NCBI GenBank assembly: GCA_002238645.1
Contig: MPMT01000034.1
Span: 1-50,449 of the forward strand
Source: Alphaproteobacteria bacterium bin52
GTDB lineage: Bacteria > Pseudomonadota > Alphaproteobacteria > Thalassobaculales > Thalassobaculaceae
DNA length: 50,449 nucleotides
Direction of reading: 5' to 3'
Positions 35,710-44,687 of the stretch are shown here, one piece after another. Position 1 is the first letter of the stretch. The number at the start of each line of letters is the position of its first letter. Both the position numbers and the translations under genes were made by a program. The notes beneath the pieces were generated by a model. The model made no database searches. It saw only the letters and a program-made list of their open reading frames with translations, and was not told where the DNA came from.

Positions 35710-35738
35710 ATATGGGAACCTGGCAGGAGGACGTCAAG
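35710..35738 (-). promoter_or_regulatory. Heat-shock (RpoH) promoter of hsp20
   Basis: On the minus strand CTTGAC, 17 bases, then CCATAT, matching the alphaproteobacterial sigma32 pattern CTTG-N17-CYTATNT closely. Transcription would begin near 35702. Confidence 0.75.
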
Positions 35739-35759
35739 CCATTCTGACGAGCAATTTCG

Positions 35760-35984
35760 TCAGCTGTTCGCGCCCAGACCGGCAAACCGCCGGTTGAACT
35801 GCGCAACACGTCCGCCGGTATCGACGACCCGCCGCTGTCCCGTCCAGGCAGGGTGGGTCTTGGGGTCGATATCCAGCCTCAGCACGTCGCCTTCCGAGCC
35901 CAACGTCGAGCGGGTCTTGTACTCGGTCCCGTCCGTCATGACGACGGTGATTTCATGGTAATCGGGGTGAATTTCGGGCTTCAT
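35760..35984 (-). CDS. rpmE: 50S ribosomal protein L31
   Basis: 74 residues from the ATG at 35984 ([60 protein letters not shown]). It lacks the Cys pairs of the zinc-binding L31, as is usual in alphaproteobacteria. It is divergent from the ABC exporter gene. The longer frame upstream is ignored, since MKxxIHPxYH is the universal N-terminus. Confidence 0.92.
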   Translation of the reverse strand: MKPEIHPDYHEITVVMTDGTEYKTRSTLGSEGDVLRLDIDPKTHPAWTGQRRVVDTGGRVAQFNRRFAGLGANS

Positions 35985-36196
35985 GTCGGACGCTCCATCA
36001 CGGATTACGGTCGTATACTCCCGACGGGGAACCGGTGCAAGTCGTCTCCGGATGCCGGCGAATATCGTCGGACAAATGACCGACATTGCCTTTCGGGAGG
36101 CGAAAGCCAATAGTGTGGTCTACGCAACCGGGGTTGCCGACGGGAAGACCATTGCTGAGACACGACAACGAGCCGGACGGCCGGCGTGAACTGTCG

Positions 36197-37957
36197 ATGC
36201 TGACGACGCTGGTTCCCTATCTCGTTCCATACCGCTGGCCGATTGTCGGGGCCGCGGTCGCGCTCACTATCGCCGCGACAACCGTGCTTGCCGTCGGTAT
36301 CGGCCTGCGGGTCCTGATCGACGAGGGATTCGCCATGGCCGATCCCCTCGTGTTCGACCAGGCGGTGATCATTATCCTCGCGGTGGTGCTGCTGCTTGCC
36401 GTGGCCAGCTACAGCCGGTTCTACCTGGTTGCCTGGGTGGGCGAACGGGTCGTTGCCGACCTGCGAAAGGCGGTGTTCAGCCACGTGATCCACCTGAGCC
36501 CCGCCTTCTTCGAGACCAGGAACACCGGGGAACTGGTCTCGCGGATTTCGGCGGACACCACCCTGGTCCAGACCGTGGTCGGTGCATCGGTGTCGATCGC
36601 CATGCGCAATGCGCTGATGTTCGCCGGCGGTCTCATCATGCTGCTGGTGACCAGTCCGAAGCTTTCGGGCCTGGTGCTGCTGGTGATCCCGCTCGTGGTG
36701 GCGCCGATCATCCTGCTCGGACGACGCGTGCGGCGGCTGAGCCGCGCCTCGCAGGACCGGGTGGCCGATCTCGGCACCCATGTCGACGAATCCCTGGGCG
36801 GAATTCGCGTTGTCCAGGCATTCGGTCACGAGCGGATGGACGTGGTCCGGTTCGGCAGCCGGGTCGAGGATGCGTTCGCGACCGCGGTGCGCCGGGTTCG
36901 CAACCGGGCCGCACTCACCGGTGTCGTCATCGCTTTCGTGTTCGGCGCGGTGACCCTGGTGCTGTGGATCGGCGGGCGAGACGTGCTCGCAGGACGGATT
37001 ACCGCCGGCGAACTGTCGGCCTTCGTCTTCTACGCCGTGGTGGTTGCCGGATCGACCGGAGCCCTGTCCGACGTGATGGGGGACCTGCAGATGGCGGCGG
37101 GCGCCATGGACCGGCTCATGGAGCTGATTGCCACCAAGGCCGAGGTCGCGGCACCCGCCATTCCACGGCCGTTGCCGGTTCCGCCGGTCGGACACATCGG
37201 GTTTCGCGATGTCTCGTTCCACTACCCGAGCCGGCCGGACAACGCTGCAATCTCGGACGTCTCGCTTCAGGTCAAGCCGGGCGAGACCGTGGCCCTGGTC
37301 GGCCCGTCGGGTGCCGGCAAGAGCACCATGTTCCACCTGTTGCTCAGGTTCTACGACCCGAGCAGTGGCGTGATCACGCTGGACGACGTGCCGCTGATCG
37401 AGGCCGATCCGGCGCAGCTTCGATCCCGCATCGGCCTGGTTCCGCAGGATGCGGTCATCTTCTCCGCCGATGTCGCGGAGAACATCCGCTATGGCCGGCC
37501 GGAGGCGACGGACACCGAGATCCGCGCCGCCGCGGAGGCGGCCTATGCCATGGAATTCATCGACAAGCTGCCGCATGGACTGGCCACCAAGCTCGGTGAG
37601 CGCGGCGTGCGGCTTTCCGGCGGACAGCGCCAGAGAGTTGCCATCGCCCGCGCCATCCTGCGTGACCCCGCGGTCCTGCTGCTCGACGAGGCCACGAGCG
37701 CACTCGACGCCCAGGGCGAACGCGAGGTGCAGCGCGCGCTCGAGCGCATCATGCATGGCAGGACCACGCTGGTGATCGCTCACCGGCTCGCGACCGTGCT
37801 GAGTGCCGACCGGATCGTGGTGCTGAACCGCGGGCGCATCGTCGCAATCGGCAGCCACGGCGACCTGCTGCGCAGCAACCGCCTGTATGCCCAGTTCGCC
37901 GAATTGCAGTTCGGTGCCGACTCTTCCGGACCACTGCTGCGCGCGGCCGGAGAGTAG
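36197..37957 (+). CDS. ABC exporter, fused transmembrane and ATPase domains
   Basis: 586 residues if started at MLTTLVPYLVPYRW; an in-frame TTG at 36151 and an ATG at 36086 are alternatives. Six membrane segments (about residues 10-310) precede an ATPase with Walker A GPSGAGKST, signature LSGGQRQRVAIARAIL and Walker B VLLLDEATSALD. It is of the MsbA/multidrug homodimer type. The cargo (lipid, peptide or drug) is not readable. It is divergent from rpmE, a common alphaproteobacterial arrangement. Confidence 0.88.
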   Translation: MLTTLVPYLVPYRWPIVGAAVALTIAATTVLAVGIGLRVLIDEGFAMADPLVFDQAVIIILAVVLLLAVASYSRFYLVAWVGERVVADLRKAVFSHVIHLSPAFFETRNTGELVSRISADTTLVQTVVGASVSIAMRNALMFAGGLIMLLVTSPKLSGLVLLVIPLVVAPIILLGRRVRRLSRASQDRVADLGTHVDESLGGIRVVQAFGHERMDVVRFGSRVEDAFATAVRRVRNRAALTGVVIAFVFGAVTLVLWIGGRDVLAGRITAGELSAFVFYAVVVAGSTGALSDVMGDLQMAAGAMDRLMELIATKAEVAAPAIPRPLPVPPVGHIGFRDVSFHYPSRPDNAAISDVSLQVKPGETVALVGPSGAGKSTMFHLLLRFYDPSSGVITLDDVPLIEADPAQLRSRIGLVPQDAVIFSADVAENIRYGRPEATDTEIRAAAEAAYAMEFIDKLPHGLATKLGERGVRLSGGQRQRVAIARAILRDPAVLLLDEATSALDAQGEREVQRALERIMHGRTTLVIAHRLATVLSADRIVVLNRGRIVAIGSHGDLLRSNRLYAQFAELQFGADSSGPLLRAAGE

Positions 37958-37965
37958 ACCCCTCC

Positions 37966-39639
37966 TCAGCGCTGGGTCAGCTTGATCTCGATCCGCCGGT
38001 TCCGTGCGCTTTCGCGCACCCCCGGTTCCTCCGGGCGGAACTCGCCGAAACCGGCGGCGGAGAGACGTTCCGGCGGCAGGCCGTGGTCGTGCAGGAACTG
38101 CACCACCGAAATCGCCCGTGCCGCCGACAGGTGCCAGTTCGAGGGAAAGTCGGGGCTCTGGATCGGGACGGCGTCGGTATGGCCCTCCACCTGCAAGATC
38201 CAGTCGATTTCCTGCGGAATCCGCGGGTGGATATCCTCGAACGCCTCGGCGACCCGTTGCAGCGCTCTCCTGCCGGCGCGGCCGATTTCATCGGAGCCGG
38301 ACGCGAACAGCACCTCTGACTGGAACACGAACCGGTCGCCGACGACCCGGACGTCCTCGCGTCCCTGCAGGATCTTGCGCACCTCGCCGAAGAATTCCGA
38401 GCGGAACCGGGCGAGTTCCTGGACCCGATTGAGCAACGCTTCGTTCAGCCGGCTGTTGAGGTTGACGATGGTGGCCTTCTGCTCCTCGGCCTTGCGTTCG
38501 CTGTCCTCCAGTGCCAGCTGGATTTCCTGCAGGCGCTCGTTGAGTATCTGGATTTCGCGACGAAGCAGCTCGACTCGCAGGCGCGCCTCGGCGGAGAGAC
38601 GCTGCTCCTCGGTGAGCTGCTCCCTGGCCAGGTCATGGGCCGACAGCAGTTCGGCGAGCCGGACTTCCCGCTTCTCGAGTTCCACCTGTGCCAGCGAGGT
38701 ACGGTTCTCGGCCTCGGCCAGCCGGGCCTCGAGCCCGCTCGTGCGGTCGCGCTCGTCGGTGAGCAGCACGACGAGTTCCGCCGCGCGTTCCTCGCGATCC
38801 TCGCCGTCGACGATCAGCTCCCGGTTCTCGGCGCGTGACGCCGCCAGCTTCGCGACCAGCGAGTCGAGCATGTCGCGTGCGAGCTCGAGGTCGTCCTCGG
38901 TCAGCGACGCTGAACTGCGCGTCTGCTCGAGGTCGGATTCGAGCGAGGTCCTGAGCGCGGTCAGCTCCAGGACGGTGCGTTCGAGCCGGTCGCGGACTGT
39001 CTTCAGGGCGACGATGTCCCGGCGCAGCGCCTCGAGGTCACGCAACTGCAGGCTGATGGTCTCCCGGTTGGCCTCGATGACCTGCAATGCTTCCTGCATG
39101 CCGGCATCGAGTTCGTCCCGCTCCGCCCTGTTCAACCGTGCCTCCATCTCCGCGGCATGCAGTCTTGCGAGCAGGGCGTCGCGTTCGCTGATGACCCGGG
39201 TGATGTTCTCGTCGAGGTTGTCCTGCAGGCTCTCGAAGGTCGCCAGCCGCCGGCTGAGCGTCTCGCGGTCGGCCTGTGCCTCGGCCAGCAGCAGCTCGAG
39301 CGAACTGTTGCGGTCCGCGAGTTCCTCGAGCCGGACACCGAGCCGGTCGCGTTCGGCGATCGAGGACTGGAGGCTGGCCGTCGCCTCGGACAGGTTGCCG
39401 CGCAGTTCCAACGCGACATCGCGCTCGAGGCTGAGCTGGGATATCAGGTCCTGGACCTCGCGCTCCAGCCGGTCCAGTGCCTCGTCCCGGCCCGACAGCA
39501 GCTGCGTCAGGTAGAACTGGGCGACGATGAAGATCATCAGCACGAAGATGATGACCATCAGCAATGTCGCGAGTGCGTCGACGAATCCCGGCCAGGTATT
39601 GGTGTCCCGGGTTCGGTTCCGACCGGCGAGTGCCGTCAT
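37966..39639 (-). CDS. MotB/OmpA-like protein with long coiled coil
   Basis: 557 residues. An N-terminal membrane helix (FVDALATLLMVIIFVLMIFI) carries an aspartate (D21) placed like the proton-binding Asp of MotB/TolR. A coiled coil spans about residues 55-430, and a C-terminal OmpA-like peptidoglycan-binding domain has VLFASGSDEI, VEGHTDAVPI and ARNRRIEIKL. It pairs with the MotA/ExbB-like gene 20 bases upstream. No flagellar genes are near, so it is probably a cell-envelope motor-like complex. The coiled coil is far longer than in flagellar MotB. Confidence 0.85.
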   Translation of the reverse strand: MTALAGRNRTRDTNTWPGFVDALATLLMVIIFVLMIFIVAQFYLTQLLSGRDEALDRLEREVQDLISQLSLERDVALELRGNLSEATASLQSSIAERDRLGVRLEELADRNSSLELLLAEAQADRETLSRRLATFESLQDNLDENITRVISERDALLARLHAAEMEARLNRAERDELDAGMQEALQVIEANRETISLQLRDLEALRRDIVALKTVRDRLERTVLELTALRTSLESDLEQTRSSASLTEDDLELARDMLDSLVAKLAASRAENRELIVDGEDREERAAELVVLLTDERDRTSGLEARLAEAENRTSLAQVELEKREVRLAELLSAHDLAREQLTEEQRLSAEARLRVELLRREIQILNERLQEIQLALEDSERKAEEQKATIVNLNSRLNEALLNRVQELARFRSEFFGEVRKILQGREDVRVVGDRFVFQSEVLFASGSDEIGRAGRRALQRVAEAFEDIHPRIPQEIDWILQVEGHTDAVPIQSPDFPSNWHLSAARAISVVQFLHDHGLPPERLSAAGFGEFRPEEPGVRESARNRRIEIKLTQR

Positions 39640-39659
39640 GGCCGTCTCCCTTCCCCGAC

Positions 39660-40790
39660 CTAGCGATCTTCCTCCGCCAGCGCCGCAATGGTCCTGGCAA
39701 GCAGCCTGATTTCCTGGCGGATTTCGTCGACGGCCTCCACCCGCGCCGCCTGGACCTCCTCCTGCTGGCGGACCAGCAGGGTTTCGATGTTGCGCAGGTG
39801 AACGATGGCCCGGTCACCCCGCTGCTGCGACAGGTCCTGCACCAGCAGGTCGAGGACCGGCTTGAGCTCCATCTGTGCTTCGCCGATCCGCAGCATCAGC
39901 CCCTGCTCGACCTGCATCTGGCCGATCAGCGTCGAAAGCGTCTCGTTCAGTTCCAGCAGGTTGGCATTGGCGGACCGTCGGTCGTCCTCGCTGCGCAGGA
40001 TGACCCGCTGCAGCCTGTCCAGGCTCTCCGCGGTCTGTTCGAACAGTGCCGACTGGTAGGCGCTGGCCGAGCTCTCGCCGTCCCCGAACCCGCCGGCTCC
40101 AAGTCTGGTCGATCCCGAGAGCCATTCCTCAAGGTCGTTGTAGAACCGGTTCTGCGCCTGGCCAAGCTGGAGGTCGAGAAACCCGAGCACCAGCGAGCCG
40201 GCCAGCCCCAGGAGCGACGAGCTGAAGGCGGTGGCCATTCCCGACAGAGGTGATTCGAGCCCGCGTTTCAGTTCGGAAAACACCATGCCCAGGTCGCCGC
40301 CCTCGATGGTGAGGTCGTTGATGACGGTTCCGACGGCATCGACGGTGCCAAGCAGTCCCCAGAAGGTTCCGAGCAGGCCGAGGAAGATGAGCAGGCCGAT
40401 CAGGTACCGCGACAGGTCCCGCGATTCCGCCAGCCGCGAATCGAGGCTGTCGAGCAGCGAGCGCATGGAGGTGGCCGACAGGCTGACGGTCAGGTCGCGA
40501 CGTTCTCCGAGCATGGTCGCGATCGGCGCCAGCAGTCTCGGTTGCCGCTGGATGGCGTGTGTCGGCCGGCCGGCCCGGAATTCCTCGACCCAGGCGACCT
40601 CGGGACGAAGCAGCAGAAGCTGGCGAACGATGAAGATGATCCCGATCAGCAGGGCGGCCACGATCATCCCGTTCAGCGCCGGGCTTGCCATGAATGCCGC
40701 GACCAGGGCGCCGGACAGCGCCAGGACACCCGCGGCGACGATGCCGAGAAACAGGGTAATGCGGACCAGGAACTGGCGCGGGTCGGTCAC
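39660..40790 (-). CDS. MotA/TolQ/ExbB-family channel protein
   Basis: 376 residues from the GTG at 40790. Two N-terminal membrane segments, a cytoplasmic stretch, then two more (LIGLLIFLGLLGTFWGLLGTV and GMATAFSSSLLGLAGSLVLG) contain the MotA/ExbB core, including GLLGTFWGLL. A long C-terminal helical tail (about 270-376) follows. It should form the proton channel with the MotB-like protein. The start is uncertain, as the upstream frame has no good ribosome-binding site. Confidence 0.82.
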   Translation of the reverse strand: MTDPRQFLVRITLFLGIVAAGVLALSGALVAAFMASPALNGMIVAALLIGIIFIVRQLLLLRPEVAWVEEFRAGRPTHAIQRQPRLLAPIATMLGERRDLTVSLSATSMRSLLDSLDSRLAESRDLSRYLIGLLIFLGLLGTFWGLLGTVDAVGTVINDLTIEGGDLGMVFSELKRGLESPLSGMATAFSSSLLGLAGSLVLGFLDLQLGQAQNRFYNDLEEWLSGSTRLGAGGFGDGESSASAYQSALFEQTAESLDRLQRVILRSEDDRRSANANLLELNETLSTLIGQMQVEQGLMLRIGEAQMELKPVLDLLVQDLSQQRGDRAIVHLRNIETLLVRQQEEVQAARVEAVDEIRQEIRLLARTIAALAEEDR

Positions 40791-40830
40791 CGCGTTTCTC
40801 GCAGACAGGGACGTATCCGACCGGTGACGC

Positions 40831-41721
40831 TCACTGGCGCTGTTCCAGCACCGCGACATCCACCCGGTCGGCCGGACCGCCGGACGCCGCGTTGCCGCGC
40901 GCCTGCACATCGATACGCAATCCGTCGATCCCCTGGGATATCAGGTGCGAGCGAACGGCCAGTGCGCGCGAGAGCGACAGGCGACGGGCCTTGACCCGGC
41001 TGTCATCGGGCGCGCTGGCGTAGGCGGCCACCAGTACCCGGGAAGTCGCGTTGGCCCCGAGGACCGGGACCAGGCGTTCCAGTGTTTCGGGACCGTCGTC
41101 GGGCAGCAACGCCGAGCCGACCGCAAACTCGATGCGCACGGCCAGTGACTCTTCTCGCGTCGAGGGCGTGGTCCTGGCCGCCGTCGTTTCGCCTCCCGCA
41201 ACCGGTTTCTCCACCTTGGGGCGAAGCACGGGTTCCGGCAGGACCGGCGGTGCGGCCGGTGCGTTGACCGTGTCAGGCAGCAGCGAATCCTGCGAGAGCG
41301 TAGACAGCAGACCCGCGGGAATCGCCGGTGGCGGCAGGACCCTGGTGTCATCAGTTCCGCGCCTGGTGAATACCAGTGTCGGATTGCTTCGCGGCCTGGC
41401 GAGCACGGGAATTGGAGGAAGCCCGGGTTCGCCCAACGCATCTTCAGCCCCAGGAATCGGAGGAAGCCCGGGCTCGGACGCCTGTTCGCCCGGCACGTCT
41501 TCAGCCCCGGTATCAGACGGGTTCAGCAGCGGCGCCGGCAGGACCGGAACGGCCGGCAGGCTCTCGATCACTTCCCGGTTGACCGTGACCGCGGGACGCA
41601 CGGTGCCGATGACGATCGTTCCGTCCGCGCCCGCAGGTCCCGGGTACAGGAGGCAGGCGACCAGCAGCAGCCCGGCCGGCACACTGCCGGCCAATCGGAT
41701 TGCGGATCCTCTCGCGGTCAT
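40831..41721 (-). CDS. Secreted OmpA-like domain protein
   Basis: 296 residues from the ATG at 41721, with a signal (AIRLAGSVPAGLLLVACLLY, ending AGADG) and a long proline-rich low-complexity middle (PGLPPIPGAEDALGEPGLPP direct repeats, about 80-110). The C-terminal OmpA-like fold (IEFAVGSALLPDDGPETLER, ARRLSLSRALAVRSHLISQG, DVQARGNA) follows. It sits directly upstream of the MotA/MotB-like pair and probably belongs to the same envelope complex. The repeats may be expanded. Confidence 0.75.
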   Translation of the reverse strand: MTARGSAIRLAGSVPAGLLLVACLLYPGPAGADGTIVIGTVRPAVTVNREVIESLPAVPVLPAPLLNPSDTGAEDVPGEQASEPGLPPIPGAEDALGEPGLPPIPVLARPRSNPTLVFTRRGTDDTRVLPPPAIPAGLLSTLSQDSLLPDTVNAPAAPPVLPEPVLRPKVEKPVAGGETTAARTTPSTREESLAVRIEFAVGSALLPDDGPETLERLVPVLGANATSRVLVAAYASAPDDSRVKARRLSLSRALAVRSHLISQGIDGLRIDVQARGNAASGGPADRVDVAVLEQRQ

Positions 41722-41798
41722 CCGCCTGGGCCTCCACCTGGGTTGCGCAGCACCAAAAACGTATCTCAACACCGTTCCTGCGACAACGACATGCCCCG

Positions 41799-42608
41799 TC
41801 AGGACGGCGGCGTCCGGTCCCGGCGCGCGCGGACCAGGGCGAACAGTCGATGGTGGACACGGGCGCTGGCGGCCACCACGTCGCCCGAGACCATCATGTC
41901 CCTGCCGCCGGCCCGGTCGGTGACGTATCCTCCGGCTTCCCGCACCAGGACGATGCCGGCGGCGATGTCCCACGGTTGCAGCCCGTTTTCCCAGAACCCG
42001 TCGTATCGCCCCGCGGCAACATAGGCGAGATCGAGCGCTGCCGCCCCGGTGCGCCGGATTCCGGCGGTCTCCGCCGCCACGGCGCGCAGCTGGGAAAACG
42101 CGGCATCGTGGTCGCCCTGTCCGGCGAACGGCAGGCCGGTCGCGATCAGGGACTGGGTGAGACCGCGTCGTTCCGCCACCCTCAGACGCCGGTTGTTGAG
42201 AAAGGCGCCCGCACCCTTCTCGGCCCAGAACAGTTCGTCACGGACCGGGTCGTAGATGACTCCCGCCACCAGCTCCCCGCTCTCCTCCAGTCCGACCGAA
42301 ATCGCCCAGTGCGGAAGGCCGTGCAGGTAGTTGGTCGTCCCATCCAGCGGATCCACGATCCAGCGTCGGCCCAGCGGATCCCTGCTCTCGACCGGGGCGG
42401 CTTCCTCGAGCAGGAAACCGTAGTCCGGCCGGGCACGCGACAGCTCGCGCACCAGGCCGCGCTGGGCGCCGAGATCGGCGGTGGAAACAAAGTCGGCAGG
42501 GCCCTTGCGGGAGACCTGCAGCTGTTCGACCTCGCCGAAATCGTGGATGAGACCGCGCGCCACCTTATAGCAGGCCCGGGCCATGACGTTGATGATTGCG
42601 CTGCGCAT
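41799..42608 (-). CDS. Inositol monophosphatase family protein
   Basis: 269 residues with the metal/phosphate motifs FLLEEAAPVE, WIVDPLDGTTNYLHGLPHWAISV, GAAALDLAYVAAGRYDGFWE and WDIAAGIVLVREAGG. The family includes SuhB and CysQ; the EEA/DPLDGT set suggests an active Mg-dependent phosphatase. It is 23 bases after efp. SuhB-like is likely, but I do not assign the symbol. Confidence 0.88.
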   Translation of the reverse strand: MRSAIINVMARACYKVARGLIHDFGEVEQLQVSRKGPADFVSTADLGAQRGLVRELSRARPDYGFLLEEAAPVESRDPLGRRWIVDPLDGTTNYLHGLPHWAISVGLEESGELVAGVIYDPVRDELFWAEKGAGAFLNNRRLRVAERRGLTQSLIATGLPFAGQGDHDAAFSQLRAVAAETAGIRRTGAAALDLAYVAAGRYDGFWENGLQPWDIAAGIVLVREAGGYVTDRAGGRDMMVSGDVVAASARVHHRLFALVRARRDRTPPS

Positions 42609-42631
42609 GTGTCCGGCCGGTCCCTGGCGCG

Positions 42632-43198
42632 TCAGTCCTTGGCGCGCTCCACGTAGGTTCCTTCTGCCGGTTTCACCACGACCCTGGTTCCCGCGGCAAT
42701 GTGGGGCGGAACCATGATGCGTGCGCCGTTGTCGAGCACGGCCGGCTTGTAGGACGAGGACGCGGTCTGTCCCTTGACCACCGCGTCGGCCTCGACCACC
42801 TCCATCGTCACCGTGTCCGGCAGGATCACCGACAGCGGTTCCCCCTCGTAGCTTTCCACCGTGACCTCCATGCCGTCGCGCAGGTAGATGGCCTGCTCGC
42901 CCAGCAGGTCGGCGCTGATCGCGGACTGTTCGTAGGTCTCGCTGTCCATGAAGGTGATCAGGTCGTCATCGCGATACAGGTACTGGGCCTTGCGCTGTTC
43001 GAGCCGCACCCGTTCCACCTGTTCGTCGGCGCGGAACCGTGCGTTGAGCTTCGAGCCGTTCCGGATGTCCTTGAGTTCGACCTGGTTGAAGGCGCCGCCC
43101 TTGCCGGGTTTGACGGCCTGGATGCGGACTGCCACCCACAGCCGCCCGTTGTGCTCGAGCACGTTGCCCGGGCGCACGGCATTGCCGTTGATCTTCAT
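42632..43198 (-). CDS. efp: Elongation factor P
   Basis: 188 residues. It eases translation of polyproline stretches. The tip lysine K33 in KPGKGGAF is present, along with the OB-type domains ([43 protein letters not shown] end). The modification enzyme (EpmA) is not in the window. Core gene. Confidence 0.93.
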   Translation of the reverse strand: MKINGNAVRPGNVLEHNGRLWVAVRIQAVKPGKGGAFNQVELKDIRNGSKLNARFRADEQVERVRLEQRKAQYLYRDDDLITFMDSETYEQSAISADLLGEQAIYLRDGMEVTVESYEGEPLSVILPDTVTMEVVEADAVVKGQTASSSYKPAVLDNGARIMVPPHIAAGTRVVVKPAEGTYVERAKD

Positions 43199-43255
43199 CA
43201 GTTTCCTCCGTCACCTGGCGCGGGGCACGGGGTCCCGAACAGACCCGGCGGTGGT

Positions 43256-44227
43256 CTAGCAGGTGCCGGGTGACCTGTCCATGGCGCCCCGGCTGTTGCC
43301 GAAGGCTCGGGTGACCGCCAGCGCGGCGAACGCGAGATCACCGACCGGGTGCGAACGGAAATTGAACGCCGTGCGCTCCTCCGGCGATCCGCGGCCGCCT
43401 GTGCGCCCCGCCACCAGGTCGGCGAGATCGCCGCTGACCATGTCCGGGTCCGCCAGCTTCTTTGCCATGCCGGCTTCCTGTTGCATGTCGTCGATGATGA
43501 TCCGGTCAAACGCCCCGAAGGTCTCGCGGAACCACGGCAACGAGCTGTCGGTGATCACGGCGCAGGCGCCGGGCTTGAGCCAGCCGGCATCAAGGAATGG
43601 CGGCACGGGCGGGTAAAGGGTGATGGTGCTGGTCACGATGTCCGCGCCTTCGACCGCCTGGCGAGGCGAGTCGCAGATCTCCACCCCGAGGCCCCGGTCG
43701 CGTCCGAGCCGAGCAAGCCGGTCGATGTTGGGGCGCCCGCGCCCGAACAGCCGGATCGTGTGCAGCGGAAACAGCTCCATGTAGGCGTCGAGGTGGCTGC
43801 GGGCCTGGACGCCGCAGCCGACGAAGGCGGCGATCGAGGTGTCGGGCCGGCACAGCCGTAGCGCCGCCACGCAGCTGAGTGCCGGTGTGCGCAGTTCGGT
43901 CACCCTGTTGGCATCAAGCGTTGCAACCGGCACGCCGGTGTCGCCGTCGAGCACCATGATCAGGCCGTTGAGAGCAGGAAGTCCCCGCGCGCCGTTGCGG
44001 TCGTTCACGATGAGCGACTTCACCACCAGGCAGGCGGGATCATCGGCTGCCGCCATGACCGACATCATGTAGCGACCGTCCGGGGTCCGGATCATCGACT
44101 TGTCCGCCCACCAGACGGTGCCCCGGTCACGCCGCGCCAACAGTTCCTCGATCATGTCCATGACATCCCTGCCGGTGATGGCAAGGGCGTCGATGGCGGT
44201 GCCCGAAAGGAACGGGACCTTTGCCAA
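43256..44227 (-). CDS. Ornithine cyclodeaminase/mu-crystallin family protein
   Basis: 323 residues with the family Rossmann region (AAFVGCGVQARSHLDAY, TIRLFGRGRPN, ADIVTSTITLYPPV) and the substrate-binding NDRNGARGLPALNGL, then VATLDANRVTELRTPALS. Members deaminate ornithine to proline or reduce imines. The conserved K/D residues of the family are broadly kept. It shares an operon with the small barrel protein upstream (7-base gap). Confidence 0.85.
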   Translation of the reverse strand: MAKVPFLSGTAIDALAITGRDVMDMIEELLARRDRGTVWWADKSMIRTPDGRYMMSVMAAADDPACLVVKSLIVNDRNGARGLPALNGLIMVLDGDTGVPVATLDANRVTELRTPALSCVAALRLCRPDTSIAAFVGCGVQARSHLDAYMELFPLHTIRLFGRGRPNIDRLARLGRDRGLGVEICDSPRQAVEGADIVTSTITLYPPVPPFLDAGWLKPGACAVITDSSLPWFRETFGAFDRIIIDDMQQEAGMAKKLADPDMVSGDLADLVAGRTGGRGSPEERTAFNFRSHPVGDLAFAALAVTRAFGNSRGAMDRSPGTC

Positions 44228-44234
44228 GGGCGCG

Positions 44235-44594
44235 TCAGTTCCGGTCCGGCACCCGGCGCAACACGTGGCGCCGATTGAAGGTATGCGGCCTGACCTCGCT
44301 CGCCCAGCGGCCCTTCTCGCCGGCCTCGCCCCAGGCGGCGCTGGTCAGCACCTGCGGACCGGTAATCTCGTACATGGCGCAGTACTTCGGTTCATCGGCC
44401 ACGTCGATCGCCTGCACGGAACCGCCCAGGTTGAGCTCGAGCGGTTCGCGAACCAGACGCGAGACCGAGATCACGCCCGGTACCTCCGAGAGGTAGGGAA
44501 CGTGTTCGTTGTCGTAGACCTCGTTGAACAGCGCCTCCTTTTCCGGAGCCACGTCCATGCTGACGATGAGCAGCCAGTTTCCCTCAAGCGGCAT
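44235..44594 (-). CDS. Small dimeric alpha-beta barrel-like protein
   Basis: 119 residues from the ATG at 44594, within a longer frame that is otherwise antisense to the next gene. WLLIVSMDVAPEKEALFNEV, HVPYLSEVPGVISVSRLV and PKYCAMYEIT are like the DUF4286/EthD-type ferredoxin-like barrel proteins. The reaction is unknown; it may act on the same substrate as the cyclodeaminase-family protein it is coupled to. Confidence 0.65.
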   Translation of the reverse strand: MPLEGNWLLIVSMDVAPEKEALFNEVYDNEHVPYLSEVPGVISVSRLVREPLELNLGGSVQAIDVADEPKYCAMYEITGPQVLTSAAWGEAGEKGRWASEVRPHTFNRRHVLRRVPDRN

Positions 44595-44687
44595 GAGTCC
44601 TTCTCCCGTTCCCGAGCCTGATACTGTCTGTTTGACAGGACCTGAGGGTGTTTTGCAACCGTTGGCCCCGCCGGTATGGTGCCGGCC

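Noticed and set aside
37982..39514. 510-codon plus-strand serine-rich frame
   Set aside because: Antisense shadow of the MotB-like coiled-coil gene; the long open frame reflects codon bias.
39660..40790. Zorya-type (ZorA/ZorB) defence stator
   Set aside because: No ZorC/D/E genes nearby and the pair sits beside core genes (efp, inositol-phosphatase family), which fits the widespread envelope MotA/MotB-like pair better.
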